NCBI GenBank assembly: GCA_023101885.1
Contig: JALPQD010000826.1
Span: 372,001-436,000 of the forward strand
Direction of reading: 5' to 3'
Source: Typhlomys cinereus
Taxonomy: Eukaryota > Chordata > Mammalia > Rodentia > Platacanthomyidae
DNA: 64,000 bases
Within the stretch, counting starts at the first letter, position 1. Each line of letters begins with the position of its first letter. The position numbers and the translations under genes were made by a program. The notes under the pieces are model-generated. The model did no database searches. It was given only the letters and a program-made list of their open reading frames with translations, and was not told the origin of the DNA. Shown here in pieces: positions 8,909 to 22,444 of this stretch.

Positions 8909-11900
8909 ATACTTATCCCTAAGAAGTGCACTTCCAACATTTGACTCTCAGTCTTCTTCACTTGGTTCACTCTTTTGGAAAATCAAGGCCAGCGTGAACA
9001 TATTCCACGAAAACGTCACAAAACCAGTGTGATTTCCTCCTGAACATAAAAAGTTACGTCGTATGAACATCTACAGGATTCTTATCACTGAGAAGTGAAT
9101 GTGAAACATGTGAATTGGTCGCTTCCTCACTTGGTCACTATTTTCAGCTCATTAGAGGCCTGAACATGGTTGGTAGAATCAGCACAAAAGGAATGTTGTT
9201 TTTTCAAGAACAAAAAGTTTTAGCGTATAGAAACCTGTGTAGGATACTTGTCCTAAAGAAGTGCACGTGCTACATATGACTGTGTGTCCTCTTAACTTGG
9301 TTCACGATTTTGGAAGGGAATGACATGCATGAACATGTTTCATAGAAACGTCGTACAACAAGTGTGATTCCCTCCTGAACACAAAGAGTTACAGTATAGA
9401 AACTTCTGCACAACACTTATCCTAAAGAAGTGCACTTCCAACACTTGACTCAGAGTCCTGCTCACTTGGTATACTATTTTGTAAAATCATGGCCTGTGTG
9501 AACATGTGCAATGCAAACGTCACAAAACAAGTATGATTTTTTCTGATCCAAATATTACAGTAGAGAAAATTCTGTAGGATACTACTCCCTAAGATGTGCA
9601 CTTCCAGCATTTGACTCTGAATCCTCTTCACTTAGTTCACTATTTTGGAAACTCATGGCCTGCGCGAACATGTTATATGCAAATATCGCAAAACAAGTGT
9701 GATCTTCTCCTAAACACAAAGTGTTACAGTATAGAATCTTCTGTAGGATACTTATCCCTAAGAAGTGCACTTCCAACATTTGACTCTCAGTCTTCCTCAC
9801 TTGGTTCACTCTTTTGGAAAATCAAGGCCTGCGTGAACATATTCCACGATAACATCACAAAACCAGTGTGATTTCCTCCTGAACATAAAAAGTTACGTCG
9901 TATGAACATCTACAGGATTCTTACCACTGAGAAGTGGAAGTGAAACATGTGAATTTGACCCTTCCTCACTTGATCACTGTTTTCAATCTCATTACAGGCC
10001 TGAACAGAGTTGGTAGAATCAGCACAAAACGAATGTTGTTTTCTCCAGAACACAAAGACTTACCGTCTAGAAACCTGTGTAGGATACTTATCCCAAAGAA
10101 GTGCACATGCTAAATATGACTGTGAGTTCTCTTCACTTGGTTCACGATTTTGGAAGGGAATGACGTGCATGGAAATGTTTCACGGAAACGTCATACGACA
10201 AGTGTGATTTCCTCCTGAACACAAAGAGTTACAGTATAGAAACTTCTGCACAACACTTATCCTAAAGAAGTGTACTTGCAACATTTGACTCAGAGTCCTC
10301 CTAACTTGGTTCACTCTTTTGGAAATTCATGGCCTGCGTGAACATGTTCCTTGCAAATGTCTCAAAACAATGATGATTTTCTCCTGAATGCAAATGTTAC
10401 AGTGTAGAAACTTCTCTAGGATACTTATCCCCCAAAAGTGCACTTCCTACATTTGATTCTGAATCCTCCGCACTTGGTTCACTATTTTGGAAATCATCTC
10501 CTGCATGAAGAGGTTCCATGGAAACGCCGCAAAACAAGTGTGATTTTCTGCAGAACAGAAAGAGGTACAGTATTGAAACTTCTGTAGGATACTTATCACT
10601 AAGAAGTGCACTTCCAACATTTGACTCAGAGTCCCGCTCACTTGGTATACTATTTTGTAAAATCATGGCCTGTGTGAACATGTGCAATGCAAACGTCACA
10701 AAACAAGTATGATTTTTTCCGATCCAAATATTACAGTAGAGAAAATTCTGTAGGATACTACTCCCTAAGATGTGCACTTCCAGCATTTGACTCTGAATCC
10801 TCTTCACTTAGTTCACTATTTTGGAAACTCATGGCCTGCGCGAACATGTTATATGCAAATATCGCAAAACAAGTGTGATCTTCTCCTAAACACAAAGTGT
10901 TACAGTATAGAATCTTCTGTAGGATACTTATCCCTAAGAAGTGCACTTCCAACATTTGACTCTCAGTCTTCCTCATTTGGTTCACTCTTTTGGAAAATCA
11001 AGGCCTGCGTGAATATATTCCACGAAAACATCACAAAACCAGTGTGATTTCCTCCTGAACATAAAAAGTTACGTCGTATGAACATCTACAGGATTCTTAC
11101 CACTGAGAAGTGGAAGTGAAACATGTGAATTTGACTCTTCCTCACTTGATCACTATTTTCAATCTCATTGCAGGCCTGAACAGAGTTGGTAGAATCAGCA
11201 CAAAACGAATGTTGTTTTCTCCAGAACACAAAGACTTACCGTCTAGAAACCTGTGTAGGATACTTATCCCAAAGAAGTGCACATGCTACATATGACTGTG
11301 AGTCCTGTTCACTTGGTTCACGAATTTGGAAGGGAATGACGTGCATGGAAATGATTCATGGAAACGTCGTACGACAAGTGTGATTTCCTCCTGAACACAA
11401 AGAGTTACAGTATAGAAACTTCTGCACAACACTTATCCTAAAGAAGTGTACTTGCAACATTTGACTCAGAGTCCTCCTAACTTGGTTCACTCTTTTGGAA
11501 ATTCATGGCCTGCGTGAACATGTTCCTTGCAAATGTCTCAAAACAATGATGATTTTCTCCTGAATGCAAATGTTACAGTGTAGAAACTTCTCTAGGATAC
11601 TTATCCCCCAAAAGTGCACTTCCTACATTTGATTCTGAATCCTCCGCACTTGGTTCACTATTTTGGAAATCATCTCCTGCATGAAGAGGTTCCATGGAAA
11701 CGCCGCAAAACAAGTGTGATTTTCTGCAGAACAGAAAGAGGTACAGTATTGAAACTTCTGTAGGATACTTATCACTAAGAAGTGCACTTCCAACATTTGA
11801 CTCTGAGTCCTCCTCACTTGCTTCCCTATGTTGGAAAATCATGGCCTGCATGAACATGTTCCAGCGAAACATTGCAAAACAAGTGTGATACTCTCCTGTA

Positions 11901-13900
11901 CACAAAGAATGACAGTATAGAAACTTTGGTGGGATACGTACCGGTAAGAAGAGCACTTGCAACACTTGACTCTGAGTCCTTTTCTCTTGGTTCACTATTT
12001 TGGAATATCACGGCTTGTGTGTAAATGTTCCATTGACTGTCGCACAATTAGTGTGAATTTCTCCTGATCACAATGATCTACAGTTTAGAAACTTCTGTAC
12101 GATACGAATCCCAAAGAAGTGCACTTGCAACTTTTGACCCTGAGTCATCCTCACTTGGTTAACTATTTTGGAAAAATCATGGCCTGCTTCAACATGTTCC
12201 ATGGAAATGTGGCACAATAAATGTTATTTTCTCCTGAACACAAAGAGTTACATTATAGGAACTTCTATAGGACACTTACCGTTAAGAAGTGCACGTGCAA
12301 TATTTGACTCTGAACCCTCCTCACTTGGTTCACTATTTTGGAAAATCATGGCCTGTGCGAACATGTTATATGCAAATATCGCAAAACAAGTGTGATCTTC
12401 TCCTGAACACAAAGTGTTACAGTATAGAATCTTCTGTAGGATACTTATCCCTAAGAAGTGCACTTCCAACATTTGACTCTCAGTCTTCTTCACTTGGTTC
12501 ACTCTTTTGGAAAATCAAGGCCAGCGTGAACATATTCCACGAAAACGTCACAAAACCAGTGTGATTTCCTCCTGAACATAAAAAGTTACGTCGTATGAAC
12601 ATCTACAGGATTCTTATCACTGAGAAGTGAATGTGAAACATGTGAATTGGTCGCTTCCTCACTTGGTCACTATTTTCAGCTCATTAGAGGCCTGAACATG
12701 GTTGGTAGAATCAGCACAAAAGGAATGTTGTTTTTTCAAGAACAAAAAGTTTTAGCGTATAGAAACCTGTGTAGGATACTTGTCCTAAAGAAGTGCACGT
12801 GCTACATATGACTGTGTGTCCTCTTAACTTGGTTCACGATTTTGGAAGGGAATGACATGCATGAACATGTTTCATAGAAACGTCGTACAACAAGTGTGAT
12901 TCCCTCCTGAACACAAGAGTTACAGTATAGAAACTTCTGCACAACACTTATCCTAAAGAAGTGCACTTCCAACACTTGACTCAGAGTCCTGCTCACTTGG
13001 TATACTATTTTGTAAAATCATGGCCTGTGTGAACATGTGCAATGCAAACGTCACAAAACAAGTATGATTTTTTCTGATCCAAATATTACAGTAGAGAAAA
13101 TTCTGTAGGATACTACTCCCTAAGATGTGCACTTCCAGCATTTGACTCTGAATCCTCTTCACTTAGTTCACTATTTTGGAAACTCATGGCCTGCGCGAAC
13201 ATGTTATATGCAAATATCGCAAAACAAGTGTGATCTTCTCCTAAACACAAAGTGTTACAGTATAGAATCTTCTGTAGGATACTTATCCCTAAGAAGTGCA
13301 CTTCCAACATTTGACTCTCAGTCTTCCTCATTTGGTTCACTCTTTTGGAAAATCAAGGCCTGCGTGAATATATTCCACGAAAACATCACAAAACCAGTGT
13401 GATTTCCTCCTTAATATAAAAAGTTACAAGGTATGAACATCTACAGGATTCTTACCACTGAAAAGTGGAAGAGAAACATGTGAATTTGACTCTTCCTCAC
13501 TTGATCACTATTTTCAATCTCATTGCAGGCCTGAACAGAGTTGGTAGAATCAGCACAAAACGAATGTTGTTTTCTCCAGAACACAAAGACTTACCGTCTA
13601 GAAACCTGTGTAGGATACTTATCCCAAAGAAGTGCACATGCTAAATATGACTGTGAGTTCTCTTCACTTGGTTCACGAATTTGGAAGGGAATGACGTGCA
13701 TGAAAATGATTCATGGAAACGTCGTACAACAAGTGTGATTTCCTCCTGAACACAAAGAGTTACAGTATAGAAACTTCTGCACAACACTTATCCTAAAGAA
13801 GTGTACTTGCAACATTTGACTCAGAGTCCTCCTCACTTGGTTCACTCTTTTGGAAATTCATGGCCTGCATGAACGTGTTCCTTGCAAATGTCACAAAACA
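8894..13900 (+). repeat. Satellite array, block 2a: 7-monomer higher-order repeat (1176 bp)
   Basis: Near-identical segments recur at offsets of 1176 bp (9582 to 10758; 10397 to 11573), 2355 bp (10758 to 13113) and 3531 bp (9582 to 13113), a 1:2:3 ratio. The unit is therefore seven 168-bp monomers. Within a unit the monomers differ clearly from each other, while corresponding monomers in successive units differ at only a few positions. This is the defining pattern of a higher-order repeat. The block pairs with 730-2319 at offsets of 8945 and 10121 bp, so it and block 1 were one array before L1-A inserted. No genes. Confidence 0.9.
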
Positions 13901-16900
13901 AGGATGATTTTCTCCTGAACGAAAATGTTACAGTGTAGAAACTTCTCTAGGATACTTATCCCCAAGAAGTGCCCATCCTACATTTCATTCTGAATCCTCC
14001 GCACTGGGTTCACTATTTTGGAAATCATCTCCTGCATGAACAGGTTCCATGGAAATGCCACAAAACAAGTGTGATTTTCTGCAGAACAGAAAGAGGTACA
14101 GTATTGAAACTTCTGTAGGATACTTATCACTAAGAAGTGCACTTCCAACAATTGACTCTGAGTCCTCCTCACTTGGTTCACTATTTTGGAAAAACATGGC
14201 CTGCATGAACATGTTCCAGCGAAACATTGCAAAACAAGTGTGATACTCTCCTGTACACAAAGAATGACAGTATAGAAACTTTGGTGGGATACTTACCGCT
14301 AAGAAGAGAACTTGCAACATATGACTCTGAGCCTTTCTCTCTTGGTTCACTATTTTGGAATATCACGTCTTGCATGTAAATGTTCCATTGACTGTCGCAC
14401 AACTAGTTTGACTTTCTCCTGATCACAAAGACTTACACTATAGAAACTTCTGTAGGATACGTATCCCAACGAAGTGTACTTGCAACATTTCACTCAGTGT
14501 CATCCTCACTTGGTTAACTCTTGTGGAAAAATCATGGCCTGGGTCAACATGGTCCATGGAAATGTGGCACAACAACTGTTATTTTCTCTTGAACACAAAG
14601 AGTTACAGTATAGGAACTTCCATAGGACACTTACCTTTAAGAAGTTCACGTGCAATATTTGACTCTGAACTCTCCTCACTTGGTTCACTATTTTGGAAAA
14701 TCATGGCCTGCTTGAACATGTTATATGCAAATATCGCAAAAGAAGTGTGATCTTCTCCTGAACACAAAGTGTAACAGTATAGAATCTTCTGTAAGATACT
14801 TATCCCTAAGAAGTGCACTTCCAACATTTGACTCTCAGTCTTCCTCACTTGGTTCACCATTTTGGAAAATCAAAGCCTGCATGAACCTATTCCATGAAAA
14901 CGTCACAATACCAGTGTGATTTCCTCCTGAACATGAAAAGTTACAAGGTATGAACATCTACAGGATTCTCATCACTGAGAAGTGAAAGTGAAACATGTGA
15001 ATTTGATGCTTCCTCCTCCTGGTCACTATTTTCAAGCTCAGTAGAGGCCTGAACATAGTTGATAGAATCAGCACAAAACGAATGTTGTTTTCTTTAGAAC
15101 ACAAAGTTTTACCATCCAGAAACCTGTGTAGGATACTTATCCCAAAGAAGTCCACATGCTACATATGACTGTGAGTCCTCCTCACTTGGATCACGATTTT
15201 AAAAGGGAATGACATGCATGAACATGTTTCATGGCAATGTCGTACAACAAGTGTGATTTCCTCCTGAACACAAAGAGTTTCAGTATAGAAACTTCTGCAC
15301 GACACTTATCCTAAAGAAGTGCACTTGCAGCATTTGATGCAGAGTCCTCCTCACTTCGTTCACTGTTTTGGAAAATCATGGCCTGTGTGAACATATGCCA
15401 TGCAAATGTCACAAAACAAGAATGATTTTTTCCTGAATGCAAATGTTACAGTAAACAAACTTATGAAAGATACTTATCCCTAAGAGGTGCACTTCCAGCA
15501 TTTGACTCTGAATCCTCCTCACTTAGTTCACTATTTTGGAAATTCATGGCCTTCGTGAACATGTTCCATGCAAATGTCACAAAACAAGTATCATTTTCTC
15601 CTGAACACAAATGTTACAGTGTAGAAACGTCTCTAGGATACTTATCTGCAAGAATTGCACTTCCTACATTTGATTCTGAATCCTCCGCACTTGGTTCACT
15701 ATTTTGGAAATCATCTCCTGCATGAAGAGGTTCCATGGAAATGCCACAAAACAAGTGTGATTTTCTGCAGAACACAAAGAGGTACAGTATTGAAACTTCT
15801 GTAGGCTACTTACCACTAAGAAGTGCACTTCCAATATTTGACTCTGTGTCCTCCTCACTTGATTCACTATTTTGGAAAGTCATAGCCTGCGTGAACATGT
15901 TCCATTGAAACATTGCAAAACAAGTGTGATACTCTCATGAACACCAAGAATGACAGTATAGAAACTTTTGTGGGATAATTACCGCTAAGACGAGCACTTG
16001 CAACATTTGGCTCTGAGTCCTTCTCTCTTGGTTCAGTATTTTGGAATATCATGGCTTGCGTGTAAATGTTCCATTGACTGTCGCACAATTAGTGTGAATT
16101 TCTCCTGATCACAATGAGTTACAGTATAGAAACTCCTGTAGGATACGTCTCCCAACGAAGTGCACTTGCAACATTTGACTTTGAGTCATCCTCACTTGGT
16201 TAACTATTTTGAAAAATCATGGCCTGCTTCAACATGTTCCATGGAAATGTGGCACTACAACTGTTATTTTCTCCTGAACACAAAGAGTTACAGTATAAGA
16301 ACTTCCATAGGACACTTATCGGTAAGAAGTGCACGAGCAACATTTGTCTCTGAAACCTCCTCACTTGGTTCATATTTTGGAAAATCATGGCCTGCGTGAA
16401 CATGTTATATGCAAATGTCGCAAAACAAGTATGATCTTCTCCTGAACACAAAGTGTTACGGTATAGAATCTTCTGTAGCATACTTATCCCTAAGAAGTGC
16501 ACTTCCAACATTTGACTCTCAGTCCTCCCCACTTGGTTCACCATTTTGGATAATCAAGGCCTGCATGAACGTATTCTATGAAAACGTCACAGAACCAGTG
16601 TTATTTTCTCCTGAACATAAAAAATTACAATGTATGAACATCTACAAGATTCTTATCATTGAGAAGTGAAAGTGAAACATGTGAATTTGACGCGTACTCA
16701 CTTGGTCACTATTTTCAAGCTCATTATAGGCCTGAACATAGTTGGTAGAATCAGCACAAAATGAATGTTGTTTTCTCCTGAACACAAAGTTTTAGCGTCT
16801 AGAAAGCTGTGAGGGATACTTGTCCCAAAGAAGTGCATGTGCTATATATGACTGTGAGTCCTCTTCCCTTGGTTCACGATTTTGGAAGGGAATGACATGC

Positions 16901-19900
16901 ATGAACATGTTTCATGTAAACGTTGTACAACAAGTGTGATTTCCTCCTGAACACAAAGAGTTACAGTATAGAACTTTCTGTAAGACACTTATCCTAAAGA
17001 AGTGTACTTGCAACATTTGACTCAGAGTCCTTCTCACTTGGCTCACTATTTTGGAAAACCATGGCCTGTGTGAACATATGCCATTCAAATGTCACAAAAC
17101 AAGTATGATTCTTTCCTGAACGCAAATGTTAGAGTATACAAACTTCGCTAGGTACTTCTCCCTAAGAGCTGCCCTTCAATGCATTTGACTCTGAATCCTA
17201 CTCACTTGCTTCACTATTTTTGAAATTCATTGCCTACGTGAAAATGTTCCATGCAAGTGTCACAAAACAAGTATGATTTTCTCCTGAATGCAAATGTTAC
17301 AGTGTAGAAACTTCTCTAGGATACTTATCCCCAAGAAGTGCACTTCCTACATTTGATTCTGACTCCTCCTCACTTGGTTCACTATTTTAGAAATCATCTC
17401 CTGCATGAATAGGTTCCATGGAAACGTTGTAAAACAAGTGTGATTTTCTGCAGAACACAAAGAGGTACAGTATCGAAACTTCTGTAGGCTATTTATCACT
17501 AAGAAGTGCACTTCCAACATTTGACTCTGAGTCCTCCTCACTTGGTTCACTATTTTGGAAAATTACAGCCTGCGTAACCATGTTCCAGGGAAAAATTGCA
17601 AAACAAGTGTGATACTCTCCTGAACACAAAGAATGACAGTATAGAAACTTCGTGGGATACTTACCGCTAAGAAGAAGAGCACTTGCACCATTTGACTCTG
17701 AGTTCTTCTCTCTTGGTTCACTATTTTGGAATATCATGGTTTGTGTGTAAATGTTCCATTGACTGTCGCACAACAAGTGTGACTTTCTCATGATCACAAA
17801 GAGTTACAGTATAGAAACTTTTGTATGATACGTATCCCAACGAGGTGCACATGCAACATTTGACTCTGAGTCATCCTCACGTGGTTAACTATTTTGGAAA
17901 AATCATGGCCTGCTTCAACATGTTCCATGGAAATATGGCACAACAACTGTTATTTTCTCCAGAACACAAAGGGTTACAGTATAGGAACTTCTGTAGGACA
18001 CTTATCTGTAAGTAGTGCAAGTGCAATATTTGACTCTGAACCCTCCTCACTTGGTTCACTATTTTGGATATCAGGGCCTGCATGAACATTTATATGCAAA
18101 TGTCACAAAACAAGTATGATCTTCTCCTGAACACAAAGTGTTAAAGTGTAGAATCTTCTGTAGGACACTTATCCCTAAGAAGTGCACTTCCAACATCTGA
18201 CTCTCAGTCCTCCTCACTTGCTTCACCTTTTTGGAAAATCAAGGCCTGTGTGAATATTCCATGAAAACGTCACAAAACCGGTGTGATTTTATCCTTAACA
18301 TAAAAAGTTACACTGTATGAACATCTACAGAATTCTTATCACTGAGACGTGAAAGTGAAACATGTGAATTTTATGCTCCTTACTTGTTCACTCTTTTCTA
18401 GCTCATTACAGGCCTGAACATGGTTGGTAGAATCACCACAAAACAAATGTTGTTTTCTGCAGAAAACAAAGTTTTAGCATCTAGAAACCTGTGTAGGATA
18501 CTTGTCCCCAAGAAGTGCACATGCTACATATAACTGTGAGTCCTGTTCACTTGATTCAGGATTTTGGAATGGAATGACATGCATGAACATGTTAAATGGA
18601 AACGTTGTACAATAAGTGTTATTTCCTCCTGAACACAAAGAGTTACAGTATAGGAACTTCCGCAGGATCCTTACTGGTAAGAAGTACACATGCAATATTT
18701 GAGTCTGAACCCTCTTCACTTGGTTCACAATTTTGTAAAATCATGGCCTGCATGAACATGTTATATGCAAATGTCGCAAAACAAGTATGGTCTTCCCTGA
18801 ACACAAAGTGTTACAGTATAGAATCTTCTGTAGGATACTTATCCCTAAGAAGTGCACTTCCAACATTAGACTCTCAAAATAGTTGGTTCACTATTTTGGA
18901 AAATCTAAGCCTGCGTGATCATATTCCATGAAAACGTCACAAAACCAGTGTGATTTTCTCTTGAACATAGAAGGTTACAACGTATGAACATTTACAGGAT
19001 TATTATCACTGAGAACTGAAAGTGAAACATGTGAATTTGAAGCGTCCTCACATGGTCACTGTTTTCAAGCTCATTACAAGCTCGAACATAGTTGGTAGAA
19101 TCAGCACAAAACAAATGTTGTTTGCTCCAGAATACAAAGTTTTACAGTCTAGAAACCTGTGTAGGATACTTATCCCAAAGAAGTGCACATGCTACATATG
19201 ACTTCCCAAAGAAGTACACATGCTACATATGACTGTGAGTCCTCTTCACTTGGTTCACTATTTTGGACGGGAAGGACCTGCATTTACATGTTTCATGGAA
19301 ACGTCGTAAGCCAAGTGTGATTTCCTCCTGAACACAAAGAGTTACAGTATAGAACGTTCTGTAAGACACTTAATTTAAGAAGTGCACTAGCAAAATTTGA
19401 CTCAGAATCCACCTCATTTGGCTCACTATTTTGAAAAATCATGGCCTGTGTGAACATGTGCCATGCAAATGTCATAAAACAAGTATGATTTTCTCCTGAA
19501 CGCAAATGTTACAGTGTAGAAACTTCTCTGGATACTTATCCCCAAGAAGTGCACTTCCTACATTTGATTCTGAATCCTCTGCACTTGGTTCACTATTGGG
19601 AAATCATCTTCTACATGAATAGTTTCCATGGAAACGTCGCAAAACAAGTGTGATTTTCTGCAGAACACAAAGAGGTACAGTATCGAAACTTCTGTAGGCT
19701 ACTTACCACTAAGAAGTGCACTTCCAACATTTGACTCTGAGTCCTCCTCACTTGGTTCACTATTTTCAAAATTCATGGCCTGCGTCAATATGTTCCACGC
19801 AAATGCCACAAAACAAGTATGATTTTCTCCTGAACGCAAATGTTACAGTGTAGAAACTTATCTGCATACTTATCCCCAAGAAGTGCACTTCCTACATTTG

Positions 19901-22294
19901 ATTCTGAATCATCCACACTTGGTTCACTTTTTTGGAAATCATCTTCTACATGAATAGTTTCCATGGAAACGTCGCAAAACAAGTGTGATTTTCTGCAGAA
20001 CACAAAGAGGTACAGTATCAAAACTTCTGTAGGCTACTTACCACTAAGAAGTGCACTTCCAACATTTGACTCTGAGTCCTCCTCACTTGGTTCACTATTT
20101 TCAAAATTCATGGCCTGCGTCAATATGTTCCATGCAAATGCCACAAAACAAGTATGATTTTCTCCTGAACGCAAATTTTACAGTGTAGAAATTTCTCTGC
20201 ATACTTATCCCCAGGAAGTGCACTTCCTACATTTGATTCTGAATCATCCGCACTTGGTTCACTATTTTGCAAATCATCTCCTACGTGAATAGGTTCCATG
20301 GAAATGTCGCAAAACAAGTGTGATTTTCAGCAGAACACAAAGAGTTTCAGTATCGAAACTTCTGTAGGATATTTACCACTAACAAGTGCACTTCCAACAT
20401 TTGACTCTGAGTACTCCTCACTTCATTCACTATTTTGGAATATCATGCCTTGAGTGTAAATGTTCCATTGACACTCTAACAACAAGTGTGACTTTCTCCT
20501 GATCACAAAGAATTACTCTATAAAAACTTTTGTAGGATATGTATCCCAAAGAAGTGTACTTGCAACATTTGACTCTGAGTCAGCCTCATTTGGTTAACTA
20601 TTTTGGAAAAATCATGGCCTGCTTCAACATGTTCCATGGAAATGTGGCACAACAACTGTTATTTTCTCTTGAACACAAAGAGTTACAGTATAGGAACTTC
20701 TCTAGGATACTTATCCCTAAGAAGTGAAATTCCAACATTTGACTCTGAATCCTCTGCACTTGGTTCTTTCTTTTGGAAAATCATGGCCTGCGTGAACATG
20801 TTTTATACGAATGTCGCAAAACAAGTATGATCTTCTCCTGAACACAAAGTGTAACACTATAGAATCTTCTGTAGGGGATACTTATCCCTAAGAAGTGCAC
20901 CTCCAACATGTGACTCTCAGTCCTCCTCACCTGGTTCACTACTTTGGAAAATAAGGCCTGCATGAACATGTTGCATGAAAATGTCACAAAACCAGTGTGA
21001 ATTTCTCCTGCACATAAAAAGTTACAACGTATGAATATCTACAGTATTCTTATAACTGAGATGAAAAAGTGAAACATGTGAATTTGACGCATCCTCACTT
21101 GGTCACTAATTTCAAGCTGATTACAAGCCTGAACATAGTTGGTAGAATCAGCACAAAACAAATGTTGTTTGCTCCAGAATACAAAGTTTTACAGTCCAGA
21201 AACCTGTGTAGGATACTTATCCCAAAGAAATGCACATGCTACAATTGACTTCCCAAAGAAGTGCACATGCTACACATGATTTCCCAAAGAAGTGTACATG
21301 GTACATATGACTGAGAGTCCTCTTCACTTGGTTCACTATTTTGGAAGGGAATGACATGAATGAACATGTTTCATGGAAACGTAGTAAACCAAGTGTGATT
21401 TCCTCCTAAACACAAAGAGTTATAATATAGAAACTTCTGTATGATACTTATCCTAATGAAGTGCACTTGGAACATTTGACTCTGAGTCCTCCTCACTTGG
21501 TTCACTATTTTTGAAAATCATGGCCTGTGTGAACATGTGCCATGCAAATGTCACAAAACAAGGATGATTTTCTCCTGATCGCACATGCTACAGTGTACAA
21601 ACTTCTCTAGGATACTTATTCCCAAGAAGTGCACTTCCTACATTTGATTCTGAATAGTCCGCACTTGGTTCACTATTTTGGAAATCATCTCCTGCATGAA
21701 TAGGTTCCATGGAAATGTTGCAAAACAACTGTGATTTATTGCAGAACACAAAGAGGTACAATATTGAAACTTCTGTAGCATACTTACCACTAAGAAGTGC
21801 ACCTCCAGCATTTGACTCTGAGTCCTCCTCACTTGGTTCACCGTTTTGGAAAGTCATAGCATGTGTGAACATGTTCCATGGAAGCATTCCAAAACAAGTG
21901 TGATACTCTCCTGAGCAGAAAGAATTACAGTATAGAAACTTTTGTGGGATACTGACCGCTAAGTAACGTACTTGCAATGTTTGTCTCTGAGTCCTTCTCT
22001 CTTGGTGATTTTGGAATATCATGGCTTGCATGTAAATGTTCCATTGACTGTCACACAAAAAGTGTGACTTTCTCCTGATCACAAAGAGTTACAGGATAGA
22101 AACTTCTGTAGGATACATATCCCAACGAAGTGCACTTCCAACATTTGACTCTGAGTCATCCACACTTGGTTAACTATTTTGGAAAAATCATGGCCTGCTT
22201 CAACATGTTCCATGGAAATGTGGCACAACAACTGTTATTTTCTACTCAACACAAAGAGTTACAGTATATAAACTTCTGTAAAGACACTTATCTT
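13901..22294 (+). repeat. Satellite array, block 2b: diverged monomers (about 50)
   Basis: The same monomer family continues head to tail but with more differences between units than in block 2a and no exact 1176-bp periodicity visible by eye. Local events are visible. A two-monomer duplication with an offset of 335 bp is at about 19628-20295. Tandem copies of the 31-bp sub-segment GAAGTGCACATGCTAC...CCCAAA occur near 19190-19230 and three times near 21225-21310. Open frames on either strand here are satellite read-through and not called. Confidence 0.93.
22281..22294 (+). repeat. Target-site duplication, left copy, of antisense L1 fragment
   Basis: AAGACACTTATCTT is found here and at 22417-22430, flanking the insert. 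Confidence 0.9.
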
Positions 22295-22416
22295 TTTTTT
22301 TTATTAAAAATTTAATTATACATTTTAAAATTTTTTTACCAGTTTTCTCCCTCCCCCTTCCTTCCCCTCCCCTTCCCCCAGTGACTCCCCCCCAATTCCC
22401 AGAGAGTCCTTTATTG
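22295..22416 (-). mobile_element. 5'-truncated L1 3' end, antisense, 122 bp
   Basis: Read on the minus strand this is the last part of the L1 3' UTR, from CAATAAAGGACTCTC through the G-rich polypurine tract to ATTAAATTTTTAAT and an A tail. It corresponds to about 8737-8840 of L1-A. It is flanked by a perfect 14-bp target-site duplication and breaks a satellite monomer. The paralogous unit at about 24387-24400 has the uninterrupted site, so this insert is younger than the duplication relating the two. It carries no coding capacity. Confidence 0.93.
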
Positions 22417-22430
22417 AAGACACTTATCTT
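22417..22430 (+). repeat. Target-site duplication, right copy, of antisense L1 fragment
   Basis: This is a perfect copy of 22281-22294. It runs straight into the satellite and the left SINE duplication. Confidence 0.9.
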
Positions 22431-22444
22431 AAAGAAGTGCACTT
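22429..22444 (+). repeat. Target-site duplication, left copy, of SINE copy 1
   Basis: TTAAAGAAGTGCACTT is found here and at 22733-22748. The first two bases overlap the L1-fragment duplication. Confidence 0.88.

Noticed and set aside
9321..9360. CENP-B box in the monomer with TTTCATGGAAACGTCG
   Set aside because: It resembles the box (TTC...TGGAAACG) but lacks TTCG, has one base fewer in the spacer and no CGGG, so essential positions are missing.
21588..22082. Relic of a C2H2 zinc-finger gene (168 = 2 x 84 bp; SGENHTC resembles a finger linker)
   Set aside because: The two halves of the monomer are not similar and no CX2C...HX3H spacing is present in any frame inspected.
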